NCBI GenBank assembly: GCA_905178155.1
Contig: CAJINV010000002.1
Coordinates: 758,422-822,421 of the forward strand
Reading direction: 5' to 3'
Source of the DNA: Amoebophrya sp. A120
Taxonomy: Eukaryota > Sar > Dinophyceae > Syndiniales > Amoebophryaceae
Length of the DNA stretch: 64,000 bases
A program made the translations under genes and the position numbers. How positions within the stretch are numbered: the first letter of the stretch is position 1; the number at the start of each line of letters is the position of its first letter. Positions 22,289 through 36,900 of this stretch are shown here, one piece after another. The notes under the pieces are model-generated. The model was given only the letters and a program-made list of their open reading frames with translations, did no database searches and was not told where the DNA came from.

Positions 22289-24258
22289 TCCACACGCTCG
22301 GATCATGTGACCGGGTCGCATTTTTTTATTTTTCAGACCTGCTCAATAGTTTGAAAAACGATGAAAAACCGGGGTAGGGGGAGAGACCACGTGGGATATC
22401 CCACAACTCCTCGTCCAATCTCCTCTCAATCGCGTGGTGGTCTCGAAACTTCTCATTCGGATAGTACTCCAAAAATTCCCGTCTTTTCTTCTCCTTATTC
22501 TCCGCCGTGATCCTCTGCCCTATCCGCAAATTTCTTCTAGGTGCGTAGTCGTTTGTCGGCTTGTTATCAAATGCAAAAATGTCTGGGTCTGGAAGAGGAG
22601 AAGTTTGTCATGCACATTCTCCATGATCCATGACGTCTGTGATGTATGCCATAGCATCACAGATTTTTTGGACGCCTATCGATGCGCATCCTGCATGACA
22701 AATGCCCTCTCCGTGTAGCCAAATTTGACTCCTCTTGCTGCTCATGCAATGCAGATTTTTTGTAGCATCCAAATGCAGCATCACAAGTTTGTCTCTTCCA
22801 GACCCAGACATATTTGCATTTGATACTTGTGCTTGGAATACAGTACTGGCCGTTTTGTCCCGTTGTTCTCTTTATCCTCCTCGTTTTTCAGCATGTTCTT
22901 CTCCAAAATGCTCAGGTCTGCATTCTCTAAACTCGCCAAATACGTCTCTTTTCCCTCTTGTCCGAGCGCGTCCAGCCCGTCCTGGAACTTCACGAAATTT
23001 TCCGGTTGTTTCGGCGTTTCTTGTTTTTTCAATTGTTTCGTTTGTTCGTTGAAGTTCAGATACAACTTCCGTCTCATACAGTCCAACTCGGAGAGGCTCT
23101 CTTCTTCTGCTTGGGAGAGCTGGGCTAAAGCGTCTTTGTCGTGGTCCAGGTATGGATCTTCGGTGCTGGACCAGCTGTCTGTGTTGCCGGACGCCGCTAG
23201 AGCGGTAGTTGAGGATCTTGGCACAACTGCGTTTGTCATGCTAGAACCACCGCTAGAGAACAATAACCTTCTCTCCATCTCCCGAACCTGTTCCCACGGA
23301 TCCAACATCCCGGGCCTAACACACGTCTCTTCCTTAATCGTGAATGCCCGGATATCCTGCGTGATCCGACCAGGCTCCAACCTCGCGACATTCGTCCCGC
23401 GCACCCGATCGAGGAAAGAGGTTTTCCCCTCGTCAATGTGCCCCAGGACGACGACTGTCGGGATAATGGAAGTTGTCATGCTAGTATTTTTCGTCGACGA
23501 AAGGGGCATCTGCACATGATCACCAGAACTTTTATCCTTCTTGTTCATCCCTTCCAACATCCGTTCCGCCAACACCTTCCGGTCCCATTCCGGCTCTACA
23601 TCCAACAATTTCGGCTCCAACCCGAAATCCGCGGCTGCCGCCGCGGCGATTCTATACGGAATCAAGACGCACCGCTTGTTCGCCGTTTTGAACACCCGGT
23701 TTGCCTGGTCCTTCCAGGTGTACGCCCCGTCCTCGAAAGTGACGTTCAACAAGCGGAAAATCTCGCTGTAGCCTAAATTGAACATTACCCGTAACTCCGC
23801 GGCGGCGACGTAGGGGGGGAGAAGAATCACCTTCGATTGCTGCTTCCTCCCCTTCACTATCCTGTGCAAAAGTATCGTACTCGTAGTAATTCAAATCATG
23901 CATTACAAATTTCTTTCTCAAGCTCAACGTAAATCCGCATATACAACTTTTATTTCTCACGCAGAAGAAATTTGTAATGCATTTATACGAGTAATACGAT
24001 GCTTTTGCATTGCATATTCACTAGTGTCCATTTTGCCACCTTTCTCGGGATGTAGAGGTTATGTCGCTTCGGCGCGTCGGAAAAGCAACGGAGTTGGAGG
24101 TTTTGTGCTCTCGAACTCGATGTTATTTTTGTCGCAAGACAAATTTCGAACCTTCCATATGCACGGCCACCGCGGTCGGCCAAAGATCGCCCAATCGTGC
24201 AGTGGCGGGAAAGATGACGAGCTGCAGGAGCAGGGTGGCGGAGATGAAAGGGTTTCAT
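22289..24258 (-). CDS. mitochondrial IF-2, 5' part (redundant copy)
   Basis: Copy of 12382-14351: presequence exon, IF2_N and G1 exon, and the short third exon, then the right end of the family F introner (22289-22398) up to the gap. The gene is complete only in the first copy (6005-14351). Probably not a second gene. Confidence 0.85.
22565..22825. mobile_element. introner element, family B, redundant copy
   Basis: Same as 12658-12918. Confidence 0.88.
23858..24016. mobile_element. introner element, family A, redundant copy
   Basis: Same as 13951-14109. Confidence 0.88.
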
Positions 24259-24652
24259 TTTCGCTGCACGAAGAACGTTATTTCAGATGAACACGTCGCA
24301 GCCCATTTTCGACGGGGGCAGGCGATCGGTGTTTTGGATCTTTTTTCCGGAAGGTCGCACTATTTTTTTCTTCCGCAGAGGACAAACAACGCAACACCAG
24401 CATGGATCTTCCGACCTGGATCTCAGTAGCAGGGACGACCGCAGCGAAAAAACCCGCGTTTCTCAAGAACATGTGAAAAAAGAAGATCTTGCTCATCCGA
24501 ACATAACATCAAGCAGAACCACTGCAGCTGTCTGCGATGTCTTCAAAAGTGCACGCTTGGCACCCACAGATTAATCGTGCGCTGTGAGAAGTTGTTTTGC
24601 TATGCTGTCGACAACCGTCTTTATTTGGTCGTGCAATTCTTCAGCGCCTTAT

Positions 24653-26584
24653 TCATTCATTCGCATTCATCGTATCGTACACCCGTAATTTCCTACTCAG
24701 AGTCTGTATGATCCCTAGGTACAGACAAACCACGCCCGTGAAAAAAAAGCTCACGGAGTAGAAGTGCCGTTCATACGCAAATTCTAAAACAGGTGTAATT
24801 TCCGAGCCATAGTTCCCTACGACATCCACGACCGCTTTCACGTAGCCCTCGACTTGAAAAACTTCTGTTGCAGCAGCAACTACAGTCGCCGCAGCGTATT
24901 CGAAATACTGCATGACAAACCGCACCAAAATCTCCGGATTTAAAACCAACTCCGTCACTTGCGCGAGAGTCGTCATGGCAAGCTCTTCGTAGTAAGTTGC
25001 GGTGGTTGCGACTATTGCCGCGGTGGTTGACCCGGTCGCGGTGAAGAGTAGTTTCTTCCGTTTCTTCAACCCATTCACAATAAATTCGTACTTTTTCCTC
25101 CGAGCTAACCTCTTCAGCAGCTGTTCCATGTCCGTTGCATCGATCAATTTCTTCGCTTGCGCCAGCCAAGTATCGATACAAACGGTAGTATTGTCGTCAT
25201 CCTTTGCGAAGGAGAAAGTTGTAGAGGAGAAGTGCATGTGAATCTCTGTTGCGTCGTGAAGTTCCAAGATGATTTTGTTCCTCTGTGTTTTCAACAATGC
25301 GATGATGAGGAAGAGAATGGTGTAATAGGATTTTGGCTTAGATTTAGAAGTTAATCTACTTGTACTTCCCCCGCCGTCATCACCAACATCACCAGCACTT
25401 CCTTTACACTCCGCGACCAAAACGTCGAACACGCGGGATAGCAATTCGAACTCATTCACACTGTGCGCGAAAAAGGTAAGCAGCCACGCTAAAGTGAAGT
25501 GGAGGGAAATCTGCCCGGTGTCCGCGAGCCCAGCGTGCGCGTTTAGGTATTTGAAGTGGGTAAAGAGCTGCGGGTCGTGTTCGCGTAAAATCTGCTCCAT
25601 AATGTCGAAAAGCGGAAAAATGATCTCGTCGAACCGCTTCTCCGGGGACAAAAACTCCTTCATGTATGAACTGCAAAAGTAAAAGTATCGCACTCGTATA
25701 AATGCATTACAAATTTCCTCAGCATGAGAAATAAAATTTGTAATGCGGATTTACCTTAACAAAAGGATTTGTAATGCATGACTGCAATACGAGTACGATA
25801 CTTTTGCACAGGATATCACGAGCGTTTTGTCAATGAAGGTTCTCACAGAACTCGCCGCGGAAAATCTCGTGCTCATCGTTTCGAGGAAGACGAGGCAGAT
25901 GTCGTGGAAGCCCTGGTAATATTTCCAGGTATTTGTGATGGTTTTCTGCTTTTTTTCCCTATGATCGATCTTTTCCTCCACCAAAACCTCGCCGAGCAGC
26001 TTTATCAACGTGTTCCGCTTGTTCTGTCTGTCCGCCAACCGCATGGATTCAATCGGGAGTTCTGATTCCTTTTTGTGAATATCCCATGAGAAACAGGACC
26101 TTTTCACATCCGCCTCGATCACGTGGAGGTCGTTCGCCGGGAGCTTGTGCTTCAATTCGGGCGGAATGTACACCGCGTCAAAGTCTTGCTGAATAGAAGC
26201 GGGGATATTATCATCGTCATTCGAAACTGTCCTCGTTCTACTTACCGCGGTGTCTGTTTGGGTAGTTTTTGCGGCTTCCAAAATGGTCTCCCCGAGCTTG
26301 CTCGCTTTGGTTGTTTTCACCGGTAGCTCGCCGAGGAGTTTCGCGATCAGCTTCTGCTCTAGCGCCTTGTCCTTGAACTTCGCCAGAATGTTCTGTTTCT
26401 TCGTTTTTTGGTTGGTATTCGTATTAGAGGGAGCTGTTGGTTGTTGCAGTAAAAACTCCCAAATTTCCGCCCGGACGATTCGTCTTGCGCCGAAACCACG
26501 ACTGTACGCAATGTCGCGGAGGGTTTGCGTAGTTTTGGTTTTTTCGGTGGGAGAGCGGCTGGACGAGGAGGCTGACGTGGACAT
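24653..26584 (-). CDS. TBC1D20/Gyp8-like Rab GAP (redundant copy)
   Basis: Identical to 14746-16677, including its introner. Probably the same locus assembled twice. Confidence 0.85.
25665..25815. mobile_element. introner element, family A, redundant copy
   Basis: Same as 15758-15908. Confidence 0.88.
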
Positions 26585-27263
26585 TTTCTACTTTATGCTT
26601 TTTCAATTTGTTTCCCGGCACTTAGAGTTGGACTTACAATCCAACTCAAACAAATGATAAACTGGAACTTTATTTTCTGGAAGCGTTCTTGTTGATAACG
26701 ATAAGCCGCGAAGAAAAAACTGTGTTCACCTAGCAGCACAAAGGCACGGCTAATAAAGGCAGGTAGATCGCTGTGGAGGTTTTTCTTACAAACAGACTCG
26801 TATGCGCCCGTTGCAAAGGCGGAGAGTAAAAATCAAAAATGCGGAGGAAAAAAGCGGCCGGTGTCACAGAAAAGGTGCTTCTGAGTTTAGGAAATTGGAT
26901 CATCATCGTGCGAGAACAGTACAATGGCTGTCCAAGGAGCGACCGAGGGGCGGTCCGTGCCCCTCCCTATCGTTCTGACGACCACACAGCTGTGGCGATA
27001 TCCGCAGGACAATATCAAATGTTAGTAAATGTGCTTTTTCCAGATAGTGAAAGATTCAGGTTTCTACTAACGATGAGTTTATTTACCTTTTCGGTGACAG
27101 CAAGCAGGAGAGCAGGATGAGTTGATTTGTACGTCCTCAGCAGAGCAGCAGGTTTTCTAAAAAATGTTTGATGGCGCAACGTCTTTTCGTTGCCACACAA
27201 AAGTGTTTGTTCAAGATGGAAAATTTGATCTTCACTACGACAGAATCTTAATATCTCCAGAAG

Positions 27264-27898
27264 CTACACGGTCGCGTAGTAGCAGCTTCCCGACCCGTAG
27301 CAGGTGCTGTTTTTCACGAGACTGCCCCGCGTAGATTTCCACTCAGCAAAAGCCGCGTGGGGGTTTGCGCACTTGGTCTTGCCGCCCATCAAACCCGTCT
27401 CTGCGCGTTTGTACATGCCGAGGAGGGTGAGGAAAACCAGATCCTGCGGAACGTAACTGTGATTGATGGGTTTTTTATACTAGAGATTTGTCATGCGAGA
27501 TTATCAATTGCAGAAGCATTTTGTCATGCAGAAAAACCATGACAAGGAAAGAAAAACGTCGTATACTATGTCAACGCCGCGATGGTACAGGCGACCAGCA
27601 AGGAGTCCTGTCGAAACGCCGTTGGCTTCCCGTATCCTGTACAGAAGTATCGTATTCGTATAATTGCAGTCATGCATTACAAATTTTTGTCTCAAGGTAA
27701 ATCCGCATTACAAATTTTATTTCTCACGCTGAGGGAATTTGTCATGCATTTATACGAGTGCGATACTTTTGCAGTTCATATCCCGCCACCGAGTACCATG
27801 GTGCGCTTCTGCATGTTGAAAAAGTTGCTTCTCAGCGTCTGGGCGGAGGTGAAGCTGCTGGTCTTCTTCGCAGCCGTCGAGAGGACGCGACCGAGCAT
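27264..27898 (-). CDS. small predicted mitochondrial protein (redundant copy)
   Basis: Identical to 17357-17991. Confidence 0.5.
27633..27780. mobile_element. introner element, family A, redundant copy
   Basis: Same as 17726-17873. Confidence 0.85.
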
Positions 27899-28226
27899 CT
27901 TGATTTGGGGTTTGCTAAGGTGTTGCCTCGTTCCGGTAAGCTGCTCTTCTGTAAAGCTAAATGTAGTGAAGATTTTTAGTGCAAATATGGCAACCACTTC
28001 TGGTCAAAGAGTTCTTCTTCCATCTCAATCTCCTCTCTGTCCAGCCACACCCGCCTGCATACTGACAAGTCTTGTAAAAGTTCCCGGGATGTGTGCGTAG
28101 TGTATCTCCAAACAGAAACACTCACAAGAAAATCGCTCTCACCTCCCCGTTCGCGCAATTTTGCGCAGCAGAAGCAGAACTAACACCACGCTGAGAAACA
28201 AAAACCAGCTGCGAGTGCGTCAGCCT

Positions 28227-30217
28227 CCTCCTCATGGTAATTCAACTTCAGAGAAAAACTGCGCCGACTCGGCAATACAGACTCGCTGCCCTGCGCCAGA
28301 CTGACAACGCGGCCTGTGTGTGGGCGCGCCGCCTAGTCGCGCCGGCAAATAAATTGACCCAAGCCACGAGACCCACCGGCGGGCCGACGCCGCATGGCGG
28401 CGGGCGGCCCACAGCACACAGGCAAGCAACCGCGGGGGACAGGCCACCCAGCGCGCGGGCGCGGCCCACAAAACGCGGCCCCAGTCAAATGGGCCAGCTC
28501 CACCACATATGGGCCCCGCCGGGCCGGTGGGGTTGGTAAACTCCCGGGCCGGCTGCACTGCTTCCCTGCTAGAACGAAGCAGGGAACCATCCGGCCGGAG
28601 GGCCCGGGCGGGGGGGGGGGCGGGAAGAAGCGACGCCCGGGCGGCCCGCTCTGCTTGCAGGGGCCCACACAAAAGCAGGGGGGGCGCCCCAGAAATATAC
28701 GGGGCCAGCGGGGCGCCCCGACAGGCGTAGGGCAGTGGGCCGCACTTCGTCGGCTTTTGGCTTTTCCCCCCCCCCCCCCTAGTTTGTTCGCAGACCGCCG
28801 CGAAAGGCAAAAGCCAAACGCAAATCGATAAAAAATAGCTGCGCCTACTCGCGCCGCCCCGCGCCTGCCGCGACGGCACACAGGCCGATTGCGATTATCA
28901 GCGTTTCGAAGTGCCCGGGGCCTGGGCCTGGGCCTTAGGGGGGCCACTGCCGCCCGTCGCGGCGGGCGCCGGCGTAGTGGCGGCGGGGAGGGTTCGCCCG
29001 TCCGGGGGGGCCTTCTCGTTCGCGCCAGCCCGGCCGCTCGTTGCGTGCGTCGGTCCGTGGTGGGGCTCGAGCGGCGCCCGCCCATAAACACCACTGCCCT
29101 GTCCCTGTGACTGTGTTGCCCTGGCGCCAAGAGGGGCAACACACTGCCTCCCGCCCACCCCATAATGGGCGCACAACGGGCAGGGCATGGCAACAGGGCC
29201 CGCCGAACGGATCGAGGGGCGCCAGACTGTTTTTTCACAGGATAGAATATTGTATTAATGCAATTACTGCAAACGCAACTGCACGCTAAGCCCTCGTCGC
29301 ACACTTTCGCTTTCACGCCGTCCTGTTCGTCGGCTTCGCTCTTGTCTCAGACGGTTATAAATATATCCAAGCCCTCAGGAAAAAAAAAATGACGCTCGGT
29401 TGCACTCAAAGACACAGGCGCTTTACTTGCACCGCGAAGAAGAGACAGTGAGCCTGTCGTGCGCCTCCAACGCAATAAATGTCACGATTGACAAGACCAG
29501 CCGAGGTCTCGCTACTTTTTACTTCAGTTGGGTTTTCTACTCAATATAAAGCGTCGCGCGAGCTTCCTGGCCCGCGGGGCGAGCGGTTGGTCCGTCTGCG
29601 AGCTCTTACGATTGGCCGCGCCGACTGAGGCAACGAGGGCGCACGAGCAGAGAGAGACAGACGCTGCTGCGGCACATCCACTGCAGAGGGATAAGAGCCG
29701 GCCAACGACCGGCCAGCTGGTCGGGGTGCCAATGGAGAGAGCGAGGCGCAACCGGCCAGGCCCGCCAGGACGCGCCGCGACGGCACCGCGAAAAAACAGG
29801 CGAGGGCGCAACGGCCGGCGCCTGCCCCGTCTTTGATTGCGCGCACTGCGGCGCGCAAATGGGCAAAGCCATCACCACACTGGAACACGCGCGGGCCGGC
29901 GCCTCTCCGTCGCGAACTGCGCAGCTTTCTTGTGTGTGTCCGCGCAGAGGCCCGGCCGAGGTGCCGCGTATTGGCTTTCGCTCCAGACGTATTCGTCGTT
30001 AGCGATGCCCCGGATCATCGGAGGGGCGCCCGACTGACACAAGCCAAGGGGCGGCGCGCCTGCCTGCCGCAACTTACTGCGGTGCGACGTGGTCTAGTCG
30101 GCGGCGAGCATTGCCTCGCCCAAGGCTGCCGCTGGCTCTCTTCTAGACCGTGGGCGCACAACACTGCAGGGAACGGCTGCAGGCCGCGTTGCGGGTCCAC
30201 AATTCTCATGTAGTAAG
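28227..30217. other. GC-rich island, redundant copy
   Basis: Copy of 18320-20310. The two substitutions that separate the copies flank the poly-C run here. Confidence 0.65.
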
Positions 30218-30902
30218 TTTTGATCTTTTTTTTACCAGGAAGGAGGCACCGGTACAGACATGCTTTAAAACTGGCACGCTCAAGTTTCCTCACACTGGCG
30301 CTGCCCTCAAATGTTTCTCTTCGTGTGTGTCGTCTCAAACACTCATATCTCCCCAAACAAAAAGCGAAATAAGAAAAATAACACCCTCACCAGCAATGAT
30401 AGAACAAAACCAACACCTGTGTACTACTAGTGACAGAGTCCGATGTCGTGCTTTACTCGATTCCGCACGTTGATCATGATCTATGCCAGCCCAATAGCAA
30501 TATCATCACAGCGTGCAGCTGACCGGGACTTCATTAGATTGAGTTCTCCCCGATGTTGACATTAAGTACGCACTTCCAGTTGGTTCGTTCCTGAAGATCC
30601 TGTGTTCAAAAAGTCAGTCGTTCATTTGGTGGAAAAACGAAAATGATATATTCCCGATACAATCCTAACGTGCAAAACTCGACAAGCGAAGCAAAAAAAA
30701 ACTTTATTCTCAAGACTACATCAAACGTTGAAGCGCAAGAAAAGAAAGGCAGGCGCCCCATTCTAAATCGTTATATTTGGGTTTCAACTATTAGTACTAA
30801 GCAGCAGCAGCTGGGGCTGCAAAAAAAGTTTCGCGACGCCTACAGTGCTGCACTGCGCGAGATGGCGACTGCATCAAAATCATCATCTTTGCCATATCTT
30901 CG

Positions 30903-33900
30903 TCAAATTTTCTCTAATTCTGAAAGGGTGATAATCACCCCTGGGGGCTCCTCTTCTTCCCCTTTCTTGTCAGATTGAATTGGGATTGCTCTAGGCGAAG
31001 AGGACCCGGTGATTTGTATTGCGGAAACGGATGGGGAAGACGAGTGTGCTGCTGCATGATTTGTTGATGCAGCCCATGTTGTACTATTACCACCACCTTC
31101 TCCTCCCGCCAAGGTCGAGGCCGAGCTAGACCCTTGACCTTGTCCCCCACTTCCAGGCATCACACTCAAGTTCACCTGGTGACAACCCACACTACTACCC
31201 CCATGCTCAAAATTGATTGTCCCTCCGCCAACCACCCCGCTCGCGCTCGCACTACTTGAACTTGCTGAAGAAGAAGAGCTTGCTGCGTTCCCAAACCCTC
31301 CCAGCATACCGGAGGAATTTAAAGTAGAAGTCGTGATTGACTTCCCAGGGGCGGAAACTACGACTTCAGGTAAGAACAACGGTGGCCGGTTGGAATTCGC
31401 ATCGTGGTCGGGTGGGGGCGTGGGGAACCTGTTTATTTGCTGGAAATTATTGTTTCCGCCATGCAACATCGCGAGTTGCTGTTGCGCGCAGCTCGCCGGC
31501 CCCGCGGATCTTGACCGTTTCAACAAATCAGTAATGTCAATAGCATCCGCAGAAGTGTTCAAGTTCATCGTTTGGTTTGGGTTGGTTGCGTTTAATATTC
31601 CGGTTCCAGTGGTCCCACTGCCACCTCCACGGGGATTGGTATTTTGGTTTGTATTCATCATGCTGTCGGAGAGGAGACTATCAAATGTAAAAGTGTCTGG
31701 GTCTGGAAGAATACAACTTGTGATGCTGTATTTAGATTCCAAAAAAATCTGTATTGCATGAGTATCAAACGGAATGCAATTTATGCGACGCTAACAAGGA
31801 ATTTGTCGTGCGGAATAGGCATCAAGAAACCATCAAAAAATCTGTATTGCTAGTAGGGTATGCATCACAGACGTCATGGCTCATGCAAAACGTGCATGAC
31901 AAGTGTCAGAATCTTCCAGACCCAGACATTTTTGCAGTTGGTAGAGACTCTGGCTTAATAATTTGCTATTGTTCGAACTTGGATTCCGCATTATAGGGGG
32001 TCTATGGAAGCGTCAGGTTTGAAATCGTCAAAGTTGAAATAATTTGTAATGCATAAAATGCATGACCCGAGGCACGTGTGTTGCAGAGCAGGCAAGTGAG
32101 GCCGATTGTAAGCCTGTTTGGGGTTACAGCTAGAGCTGCTAAAGTAGCATGAGAAAGCGGATTTAGGGACCACCAAAATTTGTCTTGCGCCACTTGAAAA
32201 CTGGGTTCCAACTGGCATCCATTTTATGCATGACAAATTATTTCAACTTTGTCGATTTCAACTCTGACACATCCATAGGGTCCGCCGCTTGGATTTCTTG
32301 GTGAGGAAATATTGTTGCTGTTCAATGGCCAAAAATCCTTTGTGTTTTTCGTCGTTGTACCGCTTCTCGTCGTTGTTCCGTAACTCCCACCAGTTCTCGC
32401 CCCACCGCCGCCAGTGGAGTAGTCGCGGTGCCTACTGGAGGAAACACCAGAAGTGGTTTTCCAGCCAGTTAAATCAGCGGACCTGTTCAGCACCCCACTT
32501 GTTGTTCCGCGGTAAGAAGTACTAGACCCGCGCAAATACTGGTCCGCCGATTTGTTCAACTTCGAAATTGCCCGCTGCCGCAGTTTCTCAATTTCCCTCC
32601 TCCCGTCACCGGAACTAGGTCTTTGTTCCTCCTCCTCTTCGATGATCAGTTGTAAGTTGTTTTGTTCTGCTCCGTTGTTATTCATCTCCTCGTTTGGATC
32701 GTAATTTTGATTGTTTTCCCCACGAAAAGTACCTCCTTCTCCGTTCTCGTTATTGTTAATATTCCCACTTGGGTTGTTTGACGTGGGACTGAGAAAAGCG
32801 GACCAAAAGGCGGAAAAGGAGCTGGAAGAGATGGATTCTTGTGACCTTCGTTCCTTCGTACTCGCGGTCTTCCGCAGGTGGTTTTGTGGATTCGCACTGC
32901 TTTGATGTGGTCCAGCGGCTCTAGTACCCGTAGTTCCTGTAGATGAAGAGGACAGACCAGACTGTCCGAGAAGATTTCCCGTATTCATCCCTCCCCCATA
33001 TGCCGCGCCCGCGCTCGACCTTTGTTGCGCTCGTTCCTGTAGCCGCTTCCCGAAGTTTCTTGATTGATCTAACAATTCTTGAATCTGACTGCGATCGTTC
33101 GTGGGCTGTTGGCTGTTATTTTCAGCCGCGTTAGGATTTGATTGCATGTTGTTCCGGGAACTGCTGTCAACACCAAGTTGCATTTGCTGCTGCTGCACTT
33201 GATTGTAATAGTTCAACTGCTCATGATCGCCTGTATTCCTCTCTTGGGTCCGGTTGCTATTATACCGCTCCTGATCATAATAACCTCCGTACGGGTCAAC
33301 ATACCTTGCAGCGCCAGAGCTACCATATTTCTGATCGCTTCCCCTTCTAGAAGTAGACGCGGTCGCAGAGGAAGTCGCTCGGTCTAAACCATGGCCTCCT
33401 GCCGCCCGATGCTCATACATCCGTTTTCTCCTCCCCTCTTCCCTGACCCGTCGCTCCTCCTCCTGTCTCCGTTTATTCGACGATGTGGCGGACAAGTTCA
33501 TATTGAAAAAACTATCATTTTCCCCATCGGGGACAGAATCCGTGTGTGGCATTTGCATTTCGTAGTACTGCTGCTGTGTGTTCATCCGTTCCAGCCTTCG
33601 TTCCTCGCGCCGCCGTCTGCGCTCTTCGTCGTCTTCACCCCTGCGGCGCCTGCGCTCCTCCTTCTTCCTGCGCTTCAGGATGAGCTCATCATCTTCACGA
33701 AGGTCCTCGGGTTCCTGGTTGTGGTACTGATTTGGATGGTGCTGACGTGTAGAAGGCTCGCCGTAGTGCTCTTGGGTTCCTCGGTTGCAGCTCCCATACA
33801 CATTTTGCTGCTGCTGCTGCTGCTGCACCACCAATCCATAGGCATCCAGGCCCTCAGGAAGGGCGAAATAGTTGTAGCTTTGCTGCTGGTGATGTTCTAT

Positions 33901-36900
33901 CAAATGTAAAAATGTCTGGGTCTGGAAGAATCCGAACTTGTGATGCTGCATTTGGATTCCAAAAAAGTCTGTATTGCATGACCAGCAAAGGGAATGCAAT
34001 TTTGGCTATGCGGAGAGGGCATTTGTCATGCGGAATAGGAATCACGAAGCCCTCAAAAAGTCTGTGACGCTAGGGCATGCATCACAGACATCATGGCCCA
34101 TGCAAAACGTGCATGACAAATCTCGCAATCTTCCAGACCCAGACATTTTTACATATTGATATGTTCTTGCTGGGCCTCATTCTGAACGCCGTGTTGATGT
34201 CGTTCCTGTCTGGTGTAATCATGATCACCACTCCCCCTTGGACGATGTTGTCCCCTCGTCTCCCCCCGGTTGCTTCTCTTGTACCTACCGCTTCTCGAGG
34301 ACACCACGCCCTGCGCTGTTGTTCCACTATTCCCTTTCCTCGTATCCCGGAACTTCTCGGCCAAGTCCTCTTTGCTCGTCCTTTCGTTTTTCAAAAACAG
34401 TTCGGATAAAGTCCCCGCAACCCGTTCGGACACTGTGTGTACTAACGCGTCCAAGCTAATCCCCGTGTTAGCAAGGATGTTCTGGTGCTGGGGATTTTGT
34501 GGATCACCAGAAACAACTTCGCCAGCAGTACTGCAAGTAGCGGATGATCCCGAAATTGATTGCGATTGCATCTGGTTTGCGCATGCTCCTGGAGTATAGC
34601 CTAGCGGCAAAGCAGCCATGACTCCAGCTGTAGTTTGCGAGAGCACCGCACTCACAGTCTGCTGCACCAAATTCAGATTTTGGTTCTGCAGTTGCGGCTG
34701 CTGCCCTGTTGCTTGTCCTTGATGAAGACTCGGCAACATCTGTGCAGTCGTGCTATTAATGCTGGGAGAGCCCTGCTGATGGTGCAGAGATGACTCCTGC
34801 TCCGACTGCGAGCTGCTCAAGTGCGGGATTCTCCGGCCGCGATTACCAGAGGCGGTGTTGGGAACTCGAGTGGTAGTGGTGGACTGATTTGCTGGGTTGT
34901 TGCTATTCAAGTTGTAAAAGCTTCCGGAATTCTGTCTCACAAGCTCGTGTGGATTCGGCTGCTGAAAGTTCGGAAGGTGAAGACCAGTACTAGAGTTGTG
35001 CTCAGCATTGTTCCCTCCTTTGCCTTCTACAGCAGAAGCTTGCTGCGCTACATGGACGGCTGCAGGAGCAGCGAGGTTCTGTGTATTTGCGACCAACTGC
35101 AGTTGCCCGCAACTGCCATGGCTGGCCCCACGTGGTGGTCCGCCGGCGGACTTTGAGGATCCAGAAAGCAGGTCTTGCTGGGAGGGGATTTTCGTTAGAT
35201 TTTGGAATTTCTGTGCATCAATCAGTGGGCAGTTGTGCTGGGAGGAGGCTGCAGAATTGGGATTCAAGTTCGCCCTGCAGCTGCTCCCACTCATGCTGAC
35301 CGCACAGCTGCTAACCGGGCTTCTGCGCGCACTGGTTGGGACGACTGCTGTGGTAGCCGCTGGCTTCATCGGTTTGTGCTTACTGCGTTTGGAGGATCTT
35401 GAATTTTTGTACTGGGTAGTGCTATTGCCATGGCCGTCACGACCACCATGTCGACTGTCATACTGATGCCCACCTCTCCCACCAGTGGTAGTGGTCCTGT
35501 AGCTCTGTCGAAAACTCGGCTCTTCTATCAGAAACTCCCCCCTCATCGGAATATGATGATGGAAAGAACCTTCCCGCTCGCCCTTCAGCCTCCCGGACCT
35601 GGATCTTTTTAACAGCGGCGTAACTTCATTTACGGTGTTGCTCTCTAAAATCGCGAGATCGTTTTCACTTCGAGACTTAATCGCCGTCGTGGACGACATT
35701 CCTGCTCCTGTTCGCGAGCCGACTCCTTCTTTCGCCGTCCCGGCTCGACCTGCATCCCTCCTAATGCGCCACCAGAGATGGCAGGGGAGGGACAATATGG
35801 TGATCAAGATGTAACTCGGCCAGAGCAGAAAAATGTACCAGTTGGACGCTAGCCAGCTATCGGTAGAAGTTGTGTTACCGCTAATATCCTGATCCGGAGG
35901 ACCACCGCCAGGAGCGCCAGCAGGAACCAAGAGCACGCCGCCGCTGTTCCCTGGCACACCAAAGAGTCCAGGGCCGCCTGCCCCTTCTTCCGGATCCACC
36001 TCATCCTCGTTATCACCTCCACCATGCGGGGGCACCGCGAGCGACCCGCCCTGACTCGCATCGCCATCCGCATCCTCACCATTCGGTAATTCTGCCGGCT
36101 GTAAGTCTTCGTTCTCCGAATGATTCAAGCTGTCATTTCCACCTATTTGTTGTACTCGTGCACCTCCACCACCGCCTATTCCGCTCGGCGACGCCCCAGC
36201 AAACGTCAACTCGTTTTTGTCCAGAGCACCAGCACCAGCTCTACCACCCCCGCTCTCATCCGGCGCTCCACCGCCGCTATCCGGCGTAGACGCTGCAGTG
36301 TCGCCTTCTCGACTGTCTCTGGTGGCCAAATTGGGATTCGCAGGCGTCGATGTGTTACTGCCTTTGCTTCCCTGCTTTGACAAACTTCTAGGATTGGCTG
36401 TCGCCTGCTTGTGGTTCGCTAACAACAGTTGCTGCAGTGTGTTGCTTAATCTCTGTTGCGCCATCAGCATTTTGATCAGCCTGGCATCGGGGCTGGACTC
36501 ATCAATCGTCTCCGGATCCCTGGGTGATGACAAAAACGCACTTTGATCCAAGTGCCGCTGTTGCGGTTGTTGACTACTCTGCGTCGAGGAGAAAAAGGTA
36601 GCTGCCATGTAATTCCCGCTATCCCTCTGTTCATTCGTTGTCCGACTGCTGTCCACGGAGGTTTCCCGCGGATTTCTCACGGCACTGCTTCCACCAGGGC
36701 CACCACTTGGCCGTGAGGTTGGACCCACTGGCGCACCGAGGGAAGAAGTTGTTGCTGCTGTTCCCACTGCTGTTCCGCCACCTGCACTGCTTGCTGTTCC
36801 AGCTCCTGCATGTGCTTGAGCAGCTGCAGTACCACTCGCCGGCTCCGGACTGTTATTCCTTGGCGAGCCTGGTGGCGCGATTGGTCTCTGGTACAAGCTG

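Larger units (their letters stand above)
22289..32095. repeat. 9807-bp segment, second copy (right contig start)
   Basis: Matches 12382-22188 over its full length and begins right after the N gap, so it is the prefix of the right contig. A suffix-prefix match across a gap is the signature of an unmerged overlap. Confidence 0.95.
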
